Below, piece after piece: positions 34,301 through 43,599 of a stretch of 64,000 nt of DNA. The position numbers and the translations under genes are program-made. Numbering within the stretch: position 1 is the stretch's first letter; every line of letters begins with the position of its first letter. Origin of the DNA: Vavraia culicis subsp. floridensis (Eukaryota > Microsporidia > Pleistophoridae); contig NW_007360624.1 of the NCBI RefSeq assembly GCF_000192795.1, forward strand, positions 1 through 64,000. The letters are read 5' to 3'. Under the pieces are notes generated by a model that was not told where the DNA came from, searched no databases, and saw only the letters and a program-made list of their open reading frames with translations.

Positions 34301-34950
34301 CAGAAAGAAGAGATCAAATACCGATTGACACCCACCATGTTAATCACTTGGTTCTTTTGTAAGTCACTTGCCGCGTTTAGGAGATTGTTCCTAACATTTT
34401 CAAAAAGTTGCATCGTTAAGTTTCCTAATTCTAATGCCGTATCTCGATTGATGCTCTGTTTTACCTTTGTACACTTATTCTCTATGGTTTCCTGGTAAAT
34501 ACCTTTTGCAATCAGCCCATTTTCCCATTTTTCGTTAAACTTCGTTATAACCAAAAATAATTCCAAAATTTTGTTTCCTAAGTCCAATAGCAGCTCAATT
34601 TTTTTTAGCTCCGTAGCGTCTCCGTTTTCAACGCTCAGAATGTTAATGAGCATCTCATCAGTGATACTCCTTAGTGTGTTATCGAGTACCGCGTAAAAGC
34701 TGCTTTCGATCCGTCGCATAACAATTACAAGCTGCCTTGTCAACGTGTTCAGCTCGTGTTTGGAGAGACTTTTAATGAGAAAACTGTCTATTTTATCTAG
34801 CAGCTCTCTGATTCGGACCATGTTAGCGATTTTTATCAGGTCGAAATTGCCTCCACAAATTGTCTCGAGCGACTTGATAATTTCTGCAAAATTCGATGTG
34901 ACCAAAGAATTATCGGTCTCCTTGTGCACTAGTCGTGTTCCCTGCGACAT
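31324..34950 (-). CDS. large unrecognised helical-repeat protein (1208 residues)
   Basis: The product begins MSQGTRLVHK and is not recognised. Residues about 1-790 read as alpha-helical repeats, with an acidic serine stretch near 285 (DSDDETSSGEEK). Residues about 800-930 are a low-complexity linker rich in N, S, D and K. Residues about 950-1120 look like beta strands: FLFRITTPNGYTALIVRNGQ, then LYTLGLEYNNKVLKINVNEI, and GENFKGIVPRILYYEN. That order resembles the concanavalin-like sandwich inside BEACH-domain proteins, which also follows helical repeats. However, no PH, BEACH or WD40 part is present, so this is only a suggestion. The start at 34950 has ACAGGGAAG before it, the GGG-type signal. 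The frame is open to 34995 without an ATG. Confidence 0.55.
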   Translation of the reverse strand: MSQGTRLVHKETDNSLVTSNFAEIIKSLETICGGNFDLIKIANMVRIRELLDKIDSFLIKSLSKHELNTLTRQLVIVMRRIESSFYAVLDNTLRSITDEMLINILSVENGDATELKKIELLLDLGNKILELFLVITKFNEKWENGLIAKGIYQETIENKCTKVKQSINRDTALELGNLTMQLFENVRNNLLNAASDLQKNQVINMVGVNRYLISSFCLLCSISPNANHTVCLNIEKERIFFIINYVLNRNSEYVDYFLTSFSKICDSDDETSSGEEKRIKVKILDVAGTENKASEQYFTKKNHSTESKDMMKLLYDWALRTLNLEQFNFKNFFKDQFVKNASNSAIQNIILAKRNHKFIVDIGKFAIMRVFNNKKVHDAFLKTYNSSNVKHTIQVVEDMFKISHKSGERILKDLIIEKRLPTLYCLFYDKCVVINSAYIECLFICKNHLNHLKFEMLEKLLDSYYLTFLIREKIVFQKLTLRILDYVLFLRQKRRNFDFDKFFINLVEKMVLNREEEVKDQITQSFSDINYASISISNLTVNLRRKSVEKHKNHLNNMSFEVFERSLFFLNAFPEILQHILPFLHELLVTFNKEYKFYRNFKGEERYNFSNTTFVDDDLTDTNVYGSLTSLQTESVVYFSQIFNNRNTRTICQILNLTRDYIEEWNFTDLLLKLNLRLLLENVIFSEERKMDSLFLHALQTILDNISEIVNDESKSLECCKNHSDCKSETNTDNSARSVDNSVLSSTSNKNCRVLDIIYTNLRKMFTEKSEYHTYMILKKINFENLYRLDEFKMLLEKNEDGMNDCDAKIVHNFYGGSNEEKFSNVSSLSGNKSILAKKPIGLGDSNNLAIKNKQDTKQEEEIDQSSATAKGDNLLNAENTTSNTLNGPLNAEVLPNLSRSGEYDPKNLNICDIDDTFSNITLNNPKMKTKIRHDQIHLDLKVELLTSNQKRHLLELELSKNVSDKEIVSKCLRTLLHDYKYVSGLVFNRSKVTIRKKLSSFCLYCNLHQYSKIGDQFLFRITTPNGYTALIVRNGQLLKILVEKGAENIILLPSPVNNLYTLGLEYNNKVLKINVNEIKLPVTIKRASSLEIGENFKGIVPRILYYENMSYNDKYFENLDNISYYVKYINELERKCQYYNHDGVLVDSLQPYFLSKNNFDVCVNNLMVNVQYDFLNSENFAKIYLEKLKRVVEFRSILEQYYLDYNT

Positions 34951-35550
34951 CTTCCCTGTTACATATGTCGAACAATATAAAAAACTTTGAAACAAAACGT
35001 TTTATAATTCGAATATTTTTTCATTGTGAGAACTCTTTGAACATATGATGATCAGCAGTATGCCCAACTTCCGTCTACAAGTTTATTACGACCTTGCTTT
35101 GTCTGTTTAAATACGCCACCGGTACAGCGAGTCATTTATACCAGCTTGTGCTTGCGTAATAGTACGTTTTTGACAGATGTATCATTTTATTTGCCAAAAT
35201 TATTTAATTTCACGGCTATATCCTGTGTACTCGCGTATTTAAACATATTTATCGTCCATCAAGTGAAGAACTAAGTATCACTCGAGCTGCTTGAGCACAG
35301 CGCTAATCATTAAAACAACCTCTAAAATATCAAATATAGTATGCTAAGTGCGATTGATATGACAAAATCAGCAACTTGTAAATACACATGCGAGCACCAT
35401 TCTAAGACATATGATCACTAATATTTCTTAATAACATCTTGGCGATCATAACCTTGTGCCAATCTTAATATGCTCTTGTTTTTGCAGAACCGCCATGGGA
35501 AAACTCAACAGAAAAAATTAACAATAATGTAAAATTTCGCTTTACCCCCA
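34951..35550. other. spacer between divergent genes
   Basis: About 600 bases between the divergent 1208-residue protein and RVB2. Start signals are visible at both ends. No other gene or RNA was recognised. Confidence 0.4.
35531..35550 (+). promoter_or_regulatory. AAATTT plus CCCCC start signal of RVB2
   Basis: AAAATTT at 35531-35537 followed by TTTACCCCC (C run 35545-35549), one base before the ATG. It combines both signal types described for microsporidian genes. Confidence 0.65.
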
Positions 35551-36636
35551 ATGACCATCGAATCAAAAGATCTTCGCAGCGTAGACAGGATAGGTCTGCA
35601 TTCACACGTGCACTCTCTCGGCGTGGTTGACAATAAGATACATGATGGTTCTGGCCTTGTTGGCCAGGAGAAAGCAAGAATTGCCCTGTCATTATCAAGG
35701 GAGCGCTCTCATATAGCGTTGCTCCATGGACCGAAAAATTCGGGGAAGTCAGCTTTGGCCACAGCGCTATCGAAAGACACGGAAAACAGTGTTTATATTT
35801 CTGCTGCGCAGATAGAAAGTGTGGAGGAACTGGATAAATTGATCCTTTCGGTGCAGGTTGTGGTGCTAATGGAAGAAACAACCGTGATTGAAGGTGAAAT
35901 AGTATCGATTTCCGGGAACAATATGACGCTAAGAACAACAGACATGGAGAGCAACTTCACTGTCCGAGAAATAATTGGTTTTACGGAAGGAGACGTTCTA
36001 CAAATTGTAAATGGAACGATAAAACGCATGGGAACCACACGTACGGGCGAATCCATTGATCCAAATGTGCCCATTGTCGGGACACCGAAGGGAAACCTAG
36101 TCCAAAAAAAGATTTTGAGAAAACGGACAACGTTCGCGAATTTGATAGAAAATAATGACAAGAATGCAGACAAGTACCTTATATATGAGAAGGTAACAGA
36201 TTGGATTGCAGAGAACAAGGCTGAGATTCCAAAAAGCACATTAATAATCGATGAGGCTCATCTTCTTGACGAAAGAATGCTTAACTACCTGTTCAAGATA
36301 AGTGAGCTGGTACATCCTCCGTTTATTCTCCTTGTTTCTAAGGATGACATTGATGAAAACAGACTGCTAAAGATAAAAACATTAACGTACACCGACAAGG
36401 AAAAAGAAAAAATTCTCAAGCTACGCGGATTGGAGGAGGAAATTGTGCTGAGTGACGATTTGATAAACAATCTGTTGGATATAGAACGTAATATGGGAAT
36501 GAGATACGCTATTAATGCTGTAACGCTTGTTGGTGTTCTTGCCAGTTTTTATCAAAGGGATCCTAACGTGAACGATTTGAAATGTGTTTGTGATTTATTT
36601 TTGGACGTGAAGCGTGCGAAAGAGGCATTTTTGTAA
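35551..36636 (+). CDS. RVB2: RuvB-like AAA+ ATPase, divergent and short Rvb2
   Basis: RuvBL2/Rvb2 is an AAA+ ATPase of the INO80/SWR1 remodelling and R2TP assembly complexes. RVB2-type signatures include DRIGLHSHVHSLG (12-24), like the RIGAHSHIRGLGL of Rvb2, and the ending DLFLDVKRAKEAFL. Walker A is GPKNSGKS (60-67) and Walker B is LIIDEAHLLD (231-240). MRYAINAV (about 315) keeps the sensor-2 arginine. The protein is 361 residues, against about 470 in yeast and human. The insertion domain II is shortened to about 55 residues and the sensor-1 ATNR segment reads LLVSKDD. ATPase regulation may therefore be altered. The start follows AAAATTT and CCCCC signals. No Rvb1 gene is in this window. Confidence 0.85.
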   Translation: MTIESKDLRSVDRIGLHSHVHSLGVVDNKIHDGSGLVGQEKARIALSLSRERSHIALLHGPKNSGKSALATALSKDTENSVYISAAQIESVEELDKLILSVQVVVLMEETTVIEGEIVSISGNNMTLRTTDMESNFTVREIIGFTEGDVLQIVNGTIKRMGTTRTGESIDPNVPIVGTPKGNLVQKKILRKRTTFANLIENNDKNADKYLIYEKVTDWIAENKAEIPKSTLIIDEAHLLDERMLNYLFKISELVHPPFILLVSKDDIDENRLLKIKTLTYTDKEKEKILKLRGLEEEIVLSDDLINNLLDIERNMGMRYAINAVTLVGVLASFYQRDPNVNDLKCVCDLFLDVKRAKEAFL

Positions 36637-36899
36637 GGATGTTGAATAAATGTTGGCAATTTATTACCATTATTATGTTTCTGGTGCATATATATTGTTA
36701 CGTGCAGGGAATCAATTGTATGCTGATAGATAGACATGTTTTTTAAAAGCGATAACTGATGCGTTGTATTTGATCTCTATTCAGCGTATTTGTTCTATTT
36801 AAACGAACACGCCACTTTCCATTTTTTTAATTACAGGTGAACGAAAGCTTTTGCTACAATCAAATAGCAATTTCTTCGAACTTCATATGACCCCTGGCG

Positions 36900-37559
36900 A
36901 TGTTCTTAAAATATTATTTGAACCGAATACTTGGACGAAAATTAACGTTTGCTAAAAAGCCGGACATTATTTTCATTGTAGACGCATACAAGGACGTGCC
37001 GCCGCATGACATTGGGGAGCTGCAGAGTAAATACGGGATAAAAAAGATCTTGATACTGAAAAGAGATGATCTGGATACCTTTCACGCCCAAGAACCCCTT
37101 GATATTCAAAGCCTACCTGATTTGATAATATACTGCAATAACAAGCTTGAATTCAAATTACGTGAACCTGAAATACTGTATAAGGCAGAAATAGTTTTCA
37201 GCAGATTTGGATTTGGTGAAAGATTGTTTGTTGAAGCCTTAGACCACTATTCGAGCTGTGTTATCAACAGCGGTAAGTAAAAATAATTCATTATTAAAAT
37301 ATGTAAGTGTACTAAACGGATGATTGTAGTATGTGGTTTAATTCTGAGAAGAATCTTTTGATATGCAGAATTGCCATTTAAGGACATGCTCTTGTTCATT
37401 CATTTTTACGATATGTTAGCGGACCTGGCAGCCAAGCGAGGAGACTGGTTTCCTTGTATAAGGTTCAAATTCGAATCATTCTTGGCAGGTGAATTCGTGG
37501 AAATGCTCGAGAGTCTTCCTCAAGTTTTTATATTGAAGAAATGCGGCAGCTACAATTGA
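36900..37559 (+). CDS. hypothetical protein with a probable spliceosomal intron
   Basis: Two plus-strand exons, 36900-37272 and 37369-37559, give a 187-residue product I do not recognise. It starts MFLKYYLNRI behind GACCCCTGGCG (CCCC at 36891-36894). Without splicing the frame hits a stop two codons after the donor. With it, the junction codon becomes GAA and the frame runs on through LPFKDMLLFIHFYDML to a stop at 37559. Residues 21-55 look like a beta-alpha-beta start (PDIIFIVDAYKDV, then KILILKRDDLD). The second exon contains GDWFPCIRFKFE. No membrane segment or signal is present. Microsporidian introns use GTAAGT donors, as here. Without RNA data, a frameshifted gene remains possible. Confidence 0.6.
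37273..37368 (+). other. probable 96-nt spliceosomal intron
   Basis: The donor is GGTAAGT (GT at 37273) and the acceptor is TATGCAG (AG at 37367-37368). A TACTAAAC branch-like element lies at 37310-37317, close to the yeast TACTAAC box. The length is 96 bases, and removal restores one frame across both exons with phase 1. An earlier AG (37327-37328) would lead to a stop. Confidence 0.55.
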
Positions 37560-38939
37560 GTTTATAAATAAGATGAAATGTTACTCGTATATAGCAGATA
37601 GAGAGGTAACGCTTGTAGAGGAGCAAACTTTTACTATCACAAGATGGTATATGAAATGACTCTCAAAAATTTCTTAGTCGCCGATACACCTTGGTATCTG
37701 AGACGGGGATACCGCTGCGAACCAAAAATCTCTAGTACATGATAGGAAGTAGTTCTCTAGGATAGTCGGGTCTGAAAGGATGAAATATGCAAATGTCACT
37801 TAGAAAGAAAAACTTTTCACTACATGTCATCATACCGTTTGTAAGGTTATTTTGCTCTCTAACTAACGTGCATGTAACCACGGGCCATATTTAAATATCT
37901 GCCTTCCCAACATTGTCTGTATTCCTCAATAAAAATTATCATTCTGGTACACCACAAAACTATCGCATCCCAAAAAGCACAATATAATGACCACTATGTA
38001 GAGCTCAAATCGAATAAACTATAGTTACAGTTCATCTGATGAATAAGCTAAGTCAACCAATAATTTGTAATTTAATAAATAATATATCGTATCAGTAGCG
38101 CCCTCTAATCTTCATGTTAGCACAGGCCGGTATTTTCCCGTTTGTGTTTTTGCCGCCAAAATACGCATTTCCAAATGATAATCATGACAAGAGTGCCGAA
38201 CATGTTAGAAATCAGGCAACAACTGGAACTTGAATGAATAACTTTCTCACTCTAACGAATCATAGTTTGTATGACAGGCTAAGAGCATAGGAATGCAAAA
38301 CAAGTATTTTAAACGCAGACGCATGTTCATCTCGATTTCCCATGCTTTATATGAATATTGTGCCAAAAATGCATCTTTACATCGATTTTATACGACAATA
38401 AAATGTGAACCGCATTTGTTGCGTCATCTTCAATTCTTTTACCTTAATTGCTGAACAAAACCATTTGGTTAACAAAACGCTAATTAAACGCTAACCAAGT
38501 TTCAGTGCAGGAATATAACGGTGAATCAATCGATATGACGTAACATATTGTACCTATTAACGATAGTGCATGCATTTTACTCCTATATTCTAATCTTGTA
38601 TTTTTCATAGATTCTTACCCTCTTTTCCTATTTCGTATCATTCTATCTCTTTAACACTTCCAAGTCATGTCGATCCTTCAGAGTGTGTACGAAAAGAACT
38701 TATCAAACAATAAAAAAGGTTTAATACCATACTTTACATTAATTAAAGAGATGTTCTGTTCATATTTGTCATTATCATAGTTCAGTACTCTATGAAATAT
38801 AAAATTGTATGTAAACAGAGAATGCGTTGCTGAAGACACGCTCATTCCTTCGATCAAAATTTTGCACGAAGAATCGAAATGCCATTTCCCTCCAAAGTGG
38901 GGATAAATAAATGAAAATTTGAAGCATTGGAAATAAAAA
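37560..38939. other. 1.4-kb spacer
   Basis: No full gene. A 32-codon frame at 37644-37742 (MVYEMTLKNFLVADTPWYLR, then RGYRCEPK) has coding-like composition in a GC-richer patch, but no support beyond that. The rest is AT-rich. Confidence 0.4.
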
Positions 38940-40547
38940 ATGCACGTAACTACAAAAAGTGCACGGGCTCTTCTCAATATGATGAAGGCAAATAAATTGA
39001 TAAAAATTTACTCTGCGTACGATGTCTCAAGCATAATTGCCACGGATCTTCTGATAACGGTGTTGGAGAAGGAATGTATAAAATATGAATTGACGGTTTG
39101 CGAGATTGTCGAAAAGAGCACGGAGAGGGAGAATGATGTTTTACATGTTTATGTCGACTTATATCCGAGAAAGGATCTCAGCGGCTTGTTCGTAGGACTA
39201 GCAGTCAGGAAAAAGTTTCTAAAAACGAACCGTAACGGGGGCAATAAAACTCGCCTGGCTGATGAAGATGCACTAGAAATTAGAAAGGATAGGGTAGACT
39301 GTGACGAGGAGGTTGAAAAAAACGCTGGAAAGGGTGAAGGAATTGATCCAGATAAAGATCTGGGCGGTGAGTATTCTTGTAATACCTCTTTTCTTTCCTG
39401 TGAATACAACGGATGTAAATGCAATGATGATGCATATTCGATTCTCACCTTGTATTCGATGGTAAAGATGCTAAACCTTGTAGGAAACGAGACATTATGG
39501 CCGATCTTGATTTATTTTTCATATTATGATGTGTTTTTTAGGAATGGAGTTGAGTGCGATGTGTGCAATAGCATTTTACTGGAGCTTAAGTACGAATTAG
39601 AAAAAAATGAGACCAACCAGGTGCTCGATAGAAATTACGGCGCACCTGACAATAGCACCAACGCAACCAACGCTCTTCTTTACAAGCGTGACATAAATTT
39701 GCCGTACCTCTTCTCCACAAATCTGTACTTGACACTGAACAACAACATAACATTCTTGGTACAGAAAAAGATTTTTACCAAGGTAAAATCAGAGGCAAAA
39801 CTGAACGAATTCCTTGCAAAATCGGGTATTTCCATACAGACGGCCAAGGAATCATTTGTTAATCTGTGTAAAAAGTACAAAGACTTGATTTACCAAACAC
39901 TGCCTCAGTCATTCATTTTTATAAAGAAATACGACAATGACATGAGAATAACGGGCATAGAGAGCTACTACTTGATGCTTAGCTATCTCTTTTACGGCAG
40001 ACCGTATTTCTGTATTCAATCCTTGCATAAAAAGAAGTACACCGACTTGACCACTATGTGCAAGGAAAGCAGCGAACACAACGGTGAGAATTTGAATGAT
40101 GAGGAGGATTTTGATGAAAATGCATGCCGTTCAGAACAAAGAGACGAATATCTGAACAAGAACCGAAATAAATCACAGGCAAACACCAATTCATACAATT
40201 TCAAAGAGAATAACGTGTATTTTCTGCTGATGCGCACCTTCAAAGAGAATATTAAAAAGATCAAACAGGTGAAAAACATCAAAATACTCTTTCTGTGCAC
40301 CAATATCACCAATTTGGTGTTCATAAAAGAACTTTACAATGTTTTCGTTCTGTTCTTCAATCTCTTGGGCATCAGCAACAGATTTATAATCTTGTTAGAA
40401 AATTATGACAAAGACAAGGCGTTGATATACGGCAAGAAGGAGAAAAAGCTGAGAATCAGCGGTGAGATTATTGATAACAAAGGAATGGCGCTATTGGTAG
40501 CGAAGAAGGATGTCCGATATTTCATAAAAAAATGTCTGAAAATGTAG
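38940..40547 (+). CDS. CDC45: replication factor Cdc45
   Basis: Cdc45 is part of the CMG helicase that unwinds DNA at forks. Residues 15-45 (MKANKLIKIYSAYDVSSIIA) match the first strand and helix of the family's DHH-like fold. A highly acidic linker fills about 92-145 (RLADEDALEIRKDRVDCDEE), as in other Cdc45s. YLFSTNLYLTLNNNITFLVQ, then KLNEFLAKSGISIQTAKES (about 257-305) is the conserved LYRHWxLYxxM ... LAxMGxxLxQCxQ block. The tail around 510 holds ALLVAKKDVRYFI. At 535 residues it is slightly shorter than the human protein (566). The ATG at 38940 aligns with the usual N-terminus. The nearest CCC lies about 52 bases upstream, and AAAATTT lies at about 38914-38920. Confidence 0.8.
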   Translation: MHVTTKSARALLNMMKANKLIKIYSAYDVSSIIATDLLITVLEKECIKYELTVCEIVEKSTERENDVLHVYVDLYPRKDLSGLFVGLAVRKKFLKTNRNGGNKTRLADEDALEIRKDRVDCDEEVEKNAGKGEGIDPDKDLGGEYSCNTSFLSCEYNGCKCNDDAYSILTLYSMVKMLNLVGNETLWPILIYFSYYDVFFRNGVECDVCNSILLELKYELEKNETNQVLDRNYGAPDNSTNATNALLYKRDINLPYLFSTNLYLTLNNNITFLVQKKIFTKVKSEAKLNEFLAKSGISIQTAKESFVNLCKKYKDLIYQTLPQSFIFIKKYDNDMRITGIESYYLMLSYLFYGRPYFCIQSLHKKKYTDLTTMCKESSEHNGENLNDEEDFDENACRSEQRDEYLNKNRNKSQANTNSYNFKENNVYFLLMRTFKENIKKIKQVKNIKILFLCTNITNLVFIKELYNVFVLFFNLLGISNRFIILLENYDKDKALIYGKKEKKLRISGEIIDNKGMALLVAKKDVRYFIKKCLKM

Positions 40548-40719
40548 CGTGATATTCAACGCACCAGAAGTAAATAGATAAAAATAACGATGTGTAATAA
40601 AACCTAGCAATTCGTAATGTAACGGAGAATGATCGAGAACATAGATCGTACACGTTAGCCGGATGGCAATAAAAATATTTTTTAGTATACTCGCTGTTCT
40701 TTCTGTAAATAACATGTCT

Positions 40720-41094
40720 CTAATGCGGTTGCGGTTTAAATCCATCAACTGCCATGTTTCTGGTGGCTCTTGGCAGTCTTACGGTGCTGTTTCTCAATCT
40801 TTCGTCAACTTTTACCTGGCATCCAAGTCGTGACGTGCTACATGGCATGAAGGCTTGGTCGAGTAGGTCATACTCCCGATCGCTTGGTTCTTCCAACGAT
40901 TGATACAGCTTTTTATCTAATATAACATGGCAGGTTGAACACGCCAAACTGCCCTCGCATGCACCCTCCAGATCGATCTTATTGGCATGTGCTACCTCTA
41001 AGAGCGTTTTCCCAGGTACTGAAAACACCTCCTTTGGCGTTTTGTCCAAAAATATAAAATTTATAAGTTTTCCATCATTAATCTTCTTGAGCAT
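40720..41094 (-). CDS. YAH1: mitosomal [2Fe-2S] ferredoxin (adrenodoxin type)
   Basis: A 124-residue adrenodoxin/Yah1-type ferredoxin that passes electrons to the scaffold for Fe-S cluster assembly. The ligands are C46, C52 and C55 in CEGSLACSTC and C92 in SRLGCQV; C85 is extra. LDKTPKEVFSVPGKTLLEVA is the usual start of the fold, and the DREYDLLDQAF helix between them is the partner-binding acidic helix. There is no long presequence before the fold, which fits mitosomal import without a classical targeting peptide. It is expected to act in the mitosome, the only mitochondrial remnant. The start follows AAATTT (41121-41126) and GAGCCC (CCC 41112-41114). It converges with CDC45. Confidence 0.9.
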   Translation of the reverse strand: MLKKINDGKLINFIFLDKTPKEVFSVPGKTLLEVAHANKIDLEGACEGSLACSTCHVILDKKLYQSLEEPSDREYDLLDQAFMPCSTSRLGCQVKVDERLRNSTVRLPRATRNMAVDGFKPQPH

Positions 41095-42039
41095 ACGAAT
41101 GCAGTGTGAAAGGGCTCAACAAATTTAATGTTAAGGACAACTTCGCCTTCCTAATAAGCGTACATACCGCTTACAGCACAAACGATACGAACACTTTTGT
41201 GCACATGCATAGTTTTGATGTACATTCGAGTAGCTACCGTCTGTGCAAGACTTCAAATCACGTGTTGTTTCATCAATGATACGTTTCTTTGAGATAGCAC
41301 GTTTTCTTGAGTAAATGTTCGACGTGCTCTAATCATTTCGCCAATTCGTTTTCGTATCACAGCAGTCGTGCTGCAGCACAAATATCAAAAATCAATCACC
41401 AACACCTTTTAGACCACCACTACCAAAAATTGATGCTTTACTCACGTTTTGGTTATCTCGCGGTATAATTAACTGTAATATTGGATGGGTGCTCGATGCT
41501 TACCATTTAAGTACCATTTTGCTTAATCTCAGATAATCATCTGCCCGGTCTACAAATTTATTTTTGTAAAGATATTTAACAACAGCACTCGTAGAGAACA
41601 TTCCACGTGTTATCTGCAAGGATGAGCACCATGGTGCTTGATAATGCTAATGAAAGTAATTGAAGGACTGGTGTAGCATCTCTGAGTACATGCGCATTTG
41701 TTGATACCAAATCTGGTACTCTGTGGTTGATCAGATTGGTAACAATTCATTAATTGATTCTGTTTTGTAGAATGATCATTTCATTCAGAGAATTACAACG
41801 ATAAAGTATAAAAAACGTGTTTTATTGTGTGGTAACACTATTTGTGTTTAGAAAGGCGCAAAATACCATCATAAAGTTCCTACAATCCTAGATAATTCGA
41901 TATTTTGTTTAAAATACCATGTATACTCATTGGGACAGCCCTGCTTAAAAATAATAACAGAGGTTGGTGTGAACCTCAGCAAATTATCAGGTGCTACGGG
42001 GCAGACAAAAGCGGTTATTGTCAGCCACTTCACAGCATT
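41095..42039. other. 0.9-kb spacer
   Basis: The spacer holds the ferredoxin promoter signals and then AT-rich sequence. A GC-richer patch at 41930-42039 has open plus-strand frames, but neither is recognisable. Confidence 0.4.
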
Positions 42040-42861
42040 TCACTTCTCAAGGACACACTGGACATACACACGATACATGTCCAAATTTCTTTTTCTGTTG
42101 ATCAATAACCGTTTATCCATCATAAATTCCACTATTTTAAATTCACCGGTAAGGCTTCGAAAGTAGTCTTCGCCAAAAAAATATGTTAATGTTCCATCGT
42201 TTCTCATGTAAAAGTTCTGCTCCACAATTTTGTTGCTCTTATACCTCAGCTGCACCATATCAAGAACGCCGTAGTCTTTAAAGTACAAACGTCCGTTTGG
42301 ATTCAGAGCTTTATACGCCTTTTCAAGAACATGCGCGTGGTATTTTGGCTCTATGGCCGACAGTGTAAAAATAAGGAGTATGGTGTCAAATCCGGTCGGA
42401 AGCGGCACATCTGAAGTTAAGTCGTGGATAAAAAACGTGCCCTTGTATTTCTTCTGGCATATACTCACCGCTTTCGGTGAAAAGTCACAACCGTAGATAT
42501 CAAAGCGTGACTCGTTCAGAGCAGAACTGATGGCTGCTTCATCCTCATTGATCTTAAAGAAATGATGCAATGAACTTCCCACACCGCATCCAATCTCTAA
42601 AATTTTTCTTCTGCTCAAAATATCTTTGAACTCTTCAATGATCCACTTCCTGTTTTTGAAAAAGTTATCCTGGTGCATTCTGTAAAACTTGTCCCAACTT
42701 TTTTCGCTGTTGATCTCAAACTGGTTGTTCGAAATGCATAGATTGTCATCCTGTACTTTCTTTATCGCCTTTTCCAGAGCAGTATCTTTTATTTCCTCCT
42801 TATCCCACGCGTTAAAATCGTTCTTATTTGCTATGTCAACCAATTTTCGATCACGAAACAT
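42040..42861 (-). CDS. METTL2/6/8-type tRNA m3C methyltransferase
   Basis: A 273-residue SAM-dependent enzyme of the Trm140/METTL2/6/8 group, which methylates N3 of cytidine 32 in tRNA anticodon loops. WDKFYRMHQDNFFKNRKWI (residues about 55-73) is the family's typical N-terminal block. KILEIGCGVGSSLHHF (about 86-101) is SAM motif I. DIYGCDFSPKAVSICQ follows as motif II, and FDTILLIFTLSAIEP (about 158-172) and NPNGRLYFKDYGVLD (about 188-202) complete the fold. The last part, RNDGTLTYFFGEDYF, is also typical. Only one copy is in the window, so whether it modifies tRNA-Ser or tRNA-Thr is open. The start follows AAAAATTTTG and GTGCCCTA (CCC 42864-42866). Confidence 0.85.
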   Translation of the reverse strand: MFRDRKLVDIANKNDFNAWDKEEIKDTALEKAIKKVQDDNLCISNNQFEINSEKSWDKFYRMHQDNFFKNRKWIIEEFKDILSRRKILEIGCGVGSSLHHFFKINEDEAAISSALNESRFDIYGCDFSPKAVSICQKKYKGTFFIHDLTSDVPLPTGFDTILLIFTLSAIEPKYHAHVLEKAYKALNPNGRLYFKDYGVLDMVQLRYKSNKIVEQNFYMRNDGTLTYFFGEDYFRSLTGEFKIVEFMMDKRLLINRKRNLDMYRVYVQCVLEK

Positions 42862-43599
42862 TAGGGCACGATTTTACGATCGGCAAAATTTTTGTTCTCG
42901 AGGAAGGATCACAAACCAAGAACCACGTTTTCTTGGTTGGCCAGGAAAGTGTGTTTGATAACATTGAGAGACGCGACGAAGAAAGACATGACGTGCTTGA
43001 GAACGTTTTATTGAGAGATCAAGATTATTGCAGCACCATATCTCATCGATTGAAGACTCAAATAGGTCATTTCTCACCGATATATGCTCAATTTACTATT
43101 ATATCACATTAAAAATGTCATTTGCAACAAAATTATCGTGTCGATGCCGGTAATCGCAGTGCGCATTTTTTGGTAACGTGTTGAGGCAGTTCGTTTTGAA
43201 AGATGTTGTAGCAATGAGAGGAACGAGTAGTATCCGGTGAGTGTATTGTCGAATAAAATATTATCAAAAATTGCGGTTTGTTTTCTGGCCATTGAATTAT
43301 TCTTTTGACTGAAGAAAATTTGTTTTTACGAAACAGTGAGCAACGATTCGGTATAATTGTTGAAAAATGCTTAATACTTAGAATCCAAGGTTATTTTGTT
43401 GAATCAGAAAACACAACGAATAGATAAGCTAAGTGGATGGAACAGCATTCACACAATCTAACGGCACCTCCACGCTTGACATGACTGCATCTGTTCTAAA
43501 AAGATATATTAAAGGGAATAGCTAGAACCTCAAAAAAATGGTGCAAACTCCCTAACTCGGCAGAAATATTTAAGATCATAATCCTAATAAGTAGAAACT
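42862..43599. other. spacer between methyltransferase and uL13
   Basis: This contains the promoter of the methyltransferase. One plus-strand frame is open from within that gene to about 43112 with fairly charged composition but no ATG. No function could be assigned. Confidence 0.4.

Noticed and set aside
37690..37730. CTGAGA and GATACC words resembling a TPP riboswitch
   Set aside because: The order and spacing of the P2-P4 elements are wrong and the words fall in an open frame; no thiamine gene follows.
42862..43112. Charged plus-strand frame in the spacer beside the methyltransferase
   Set aside because: It begins antisense inside a real gene, has no ATG and matches no family. The composition is suggestive but not enough.
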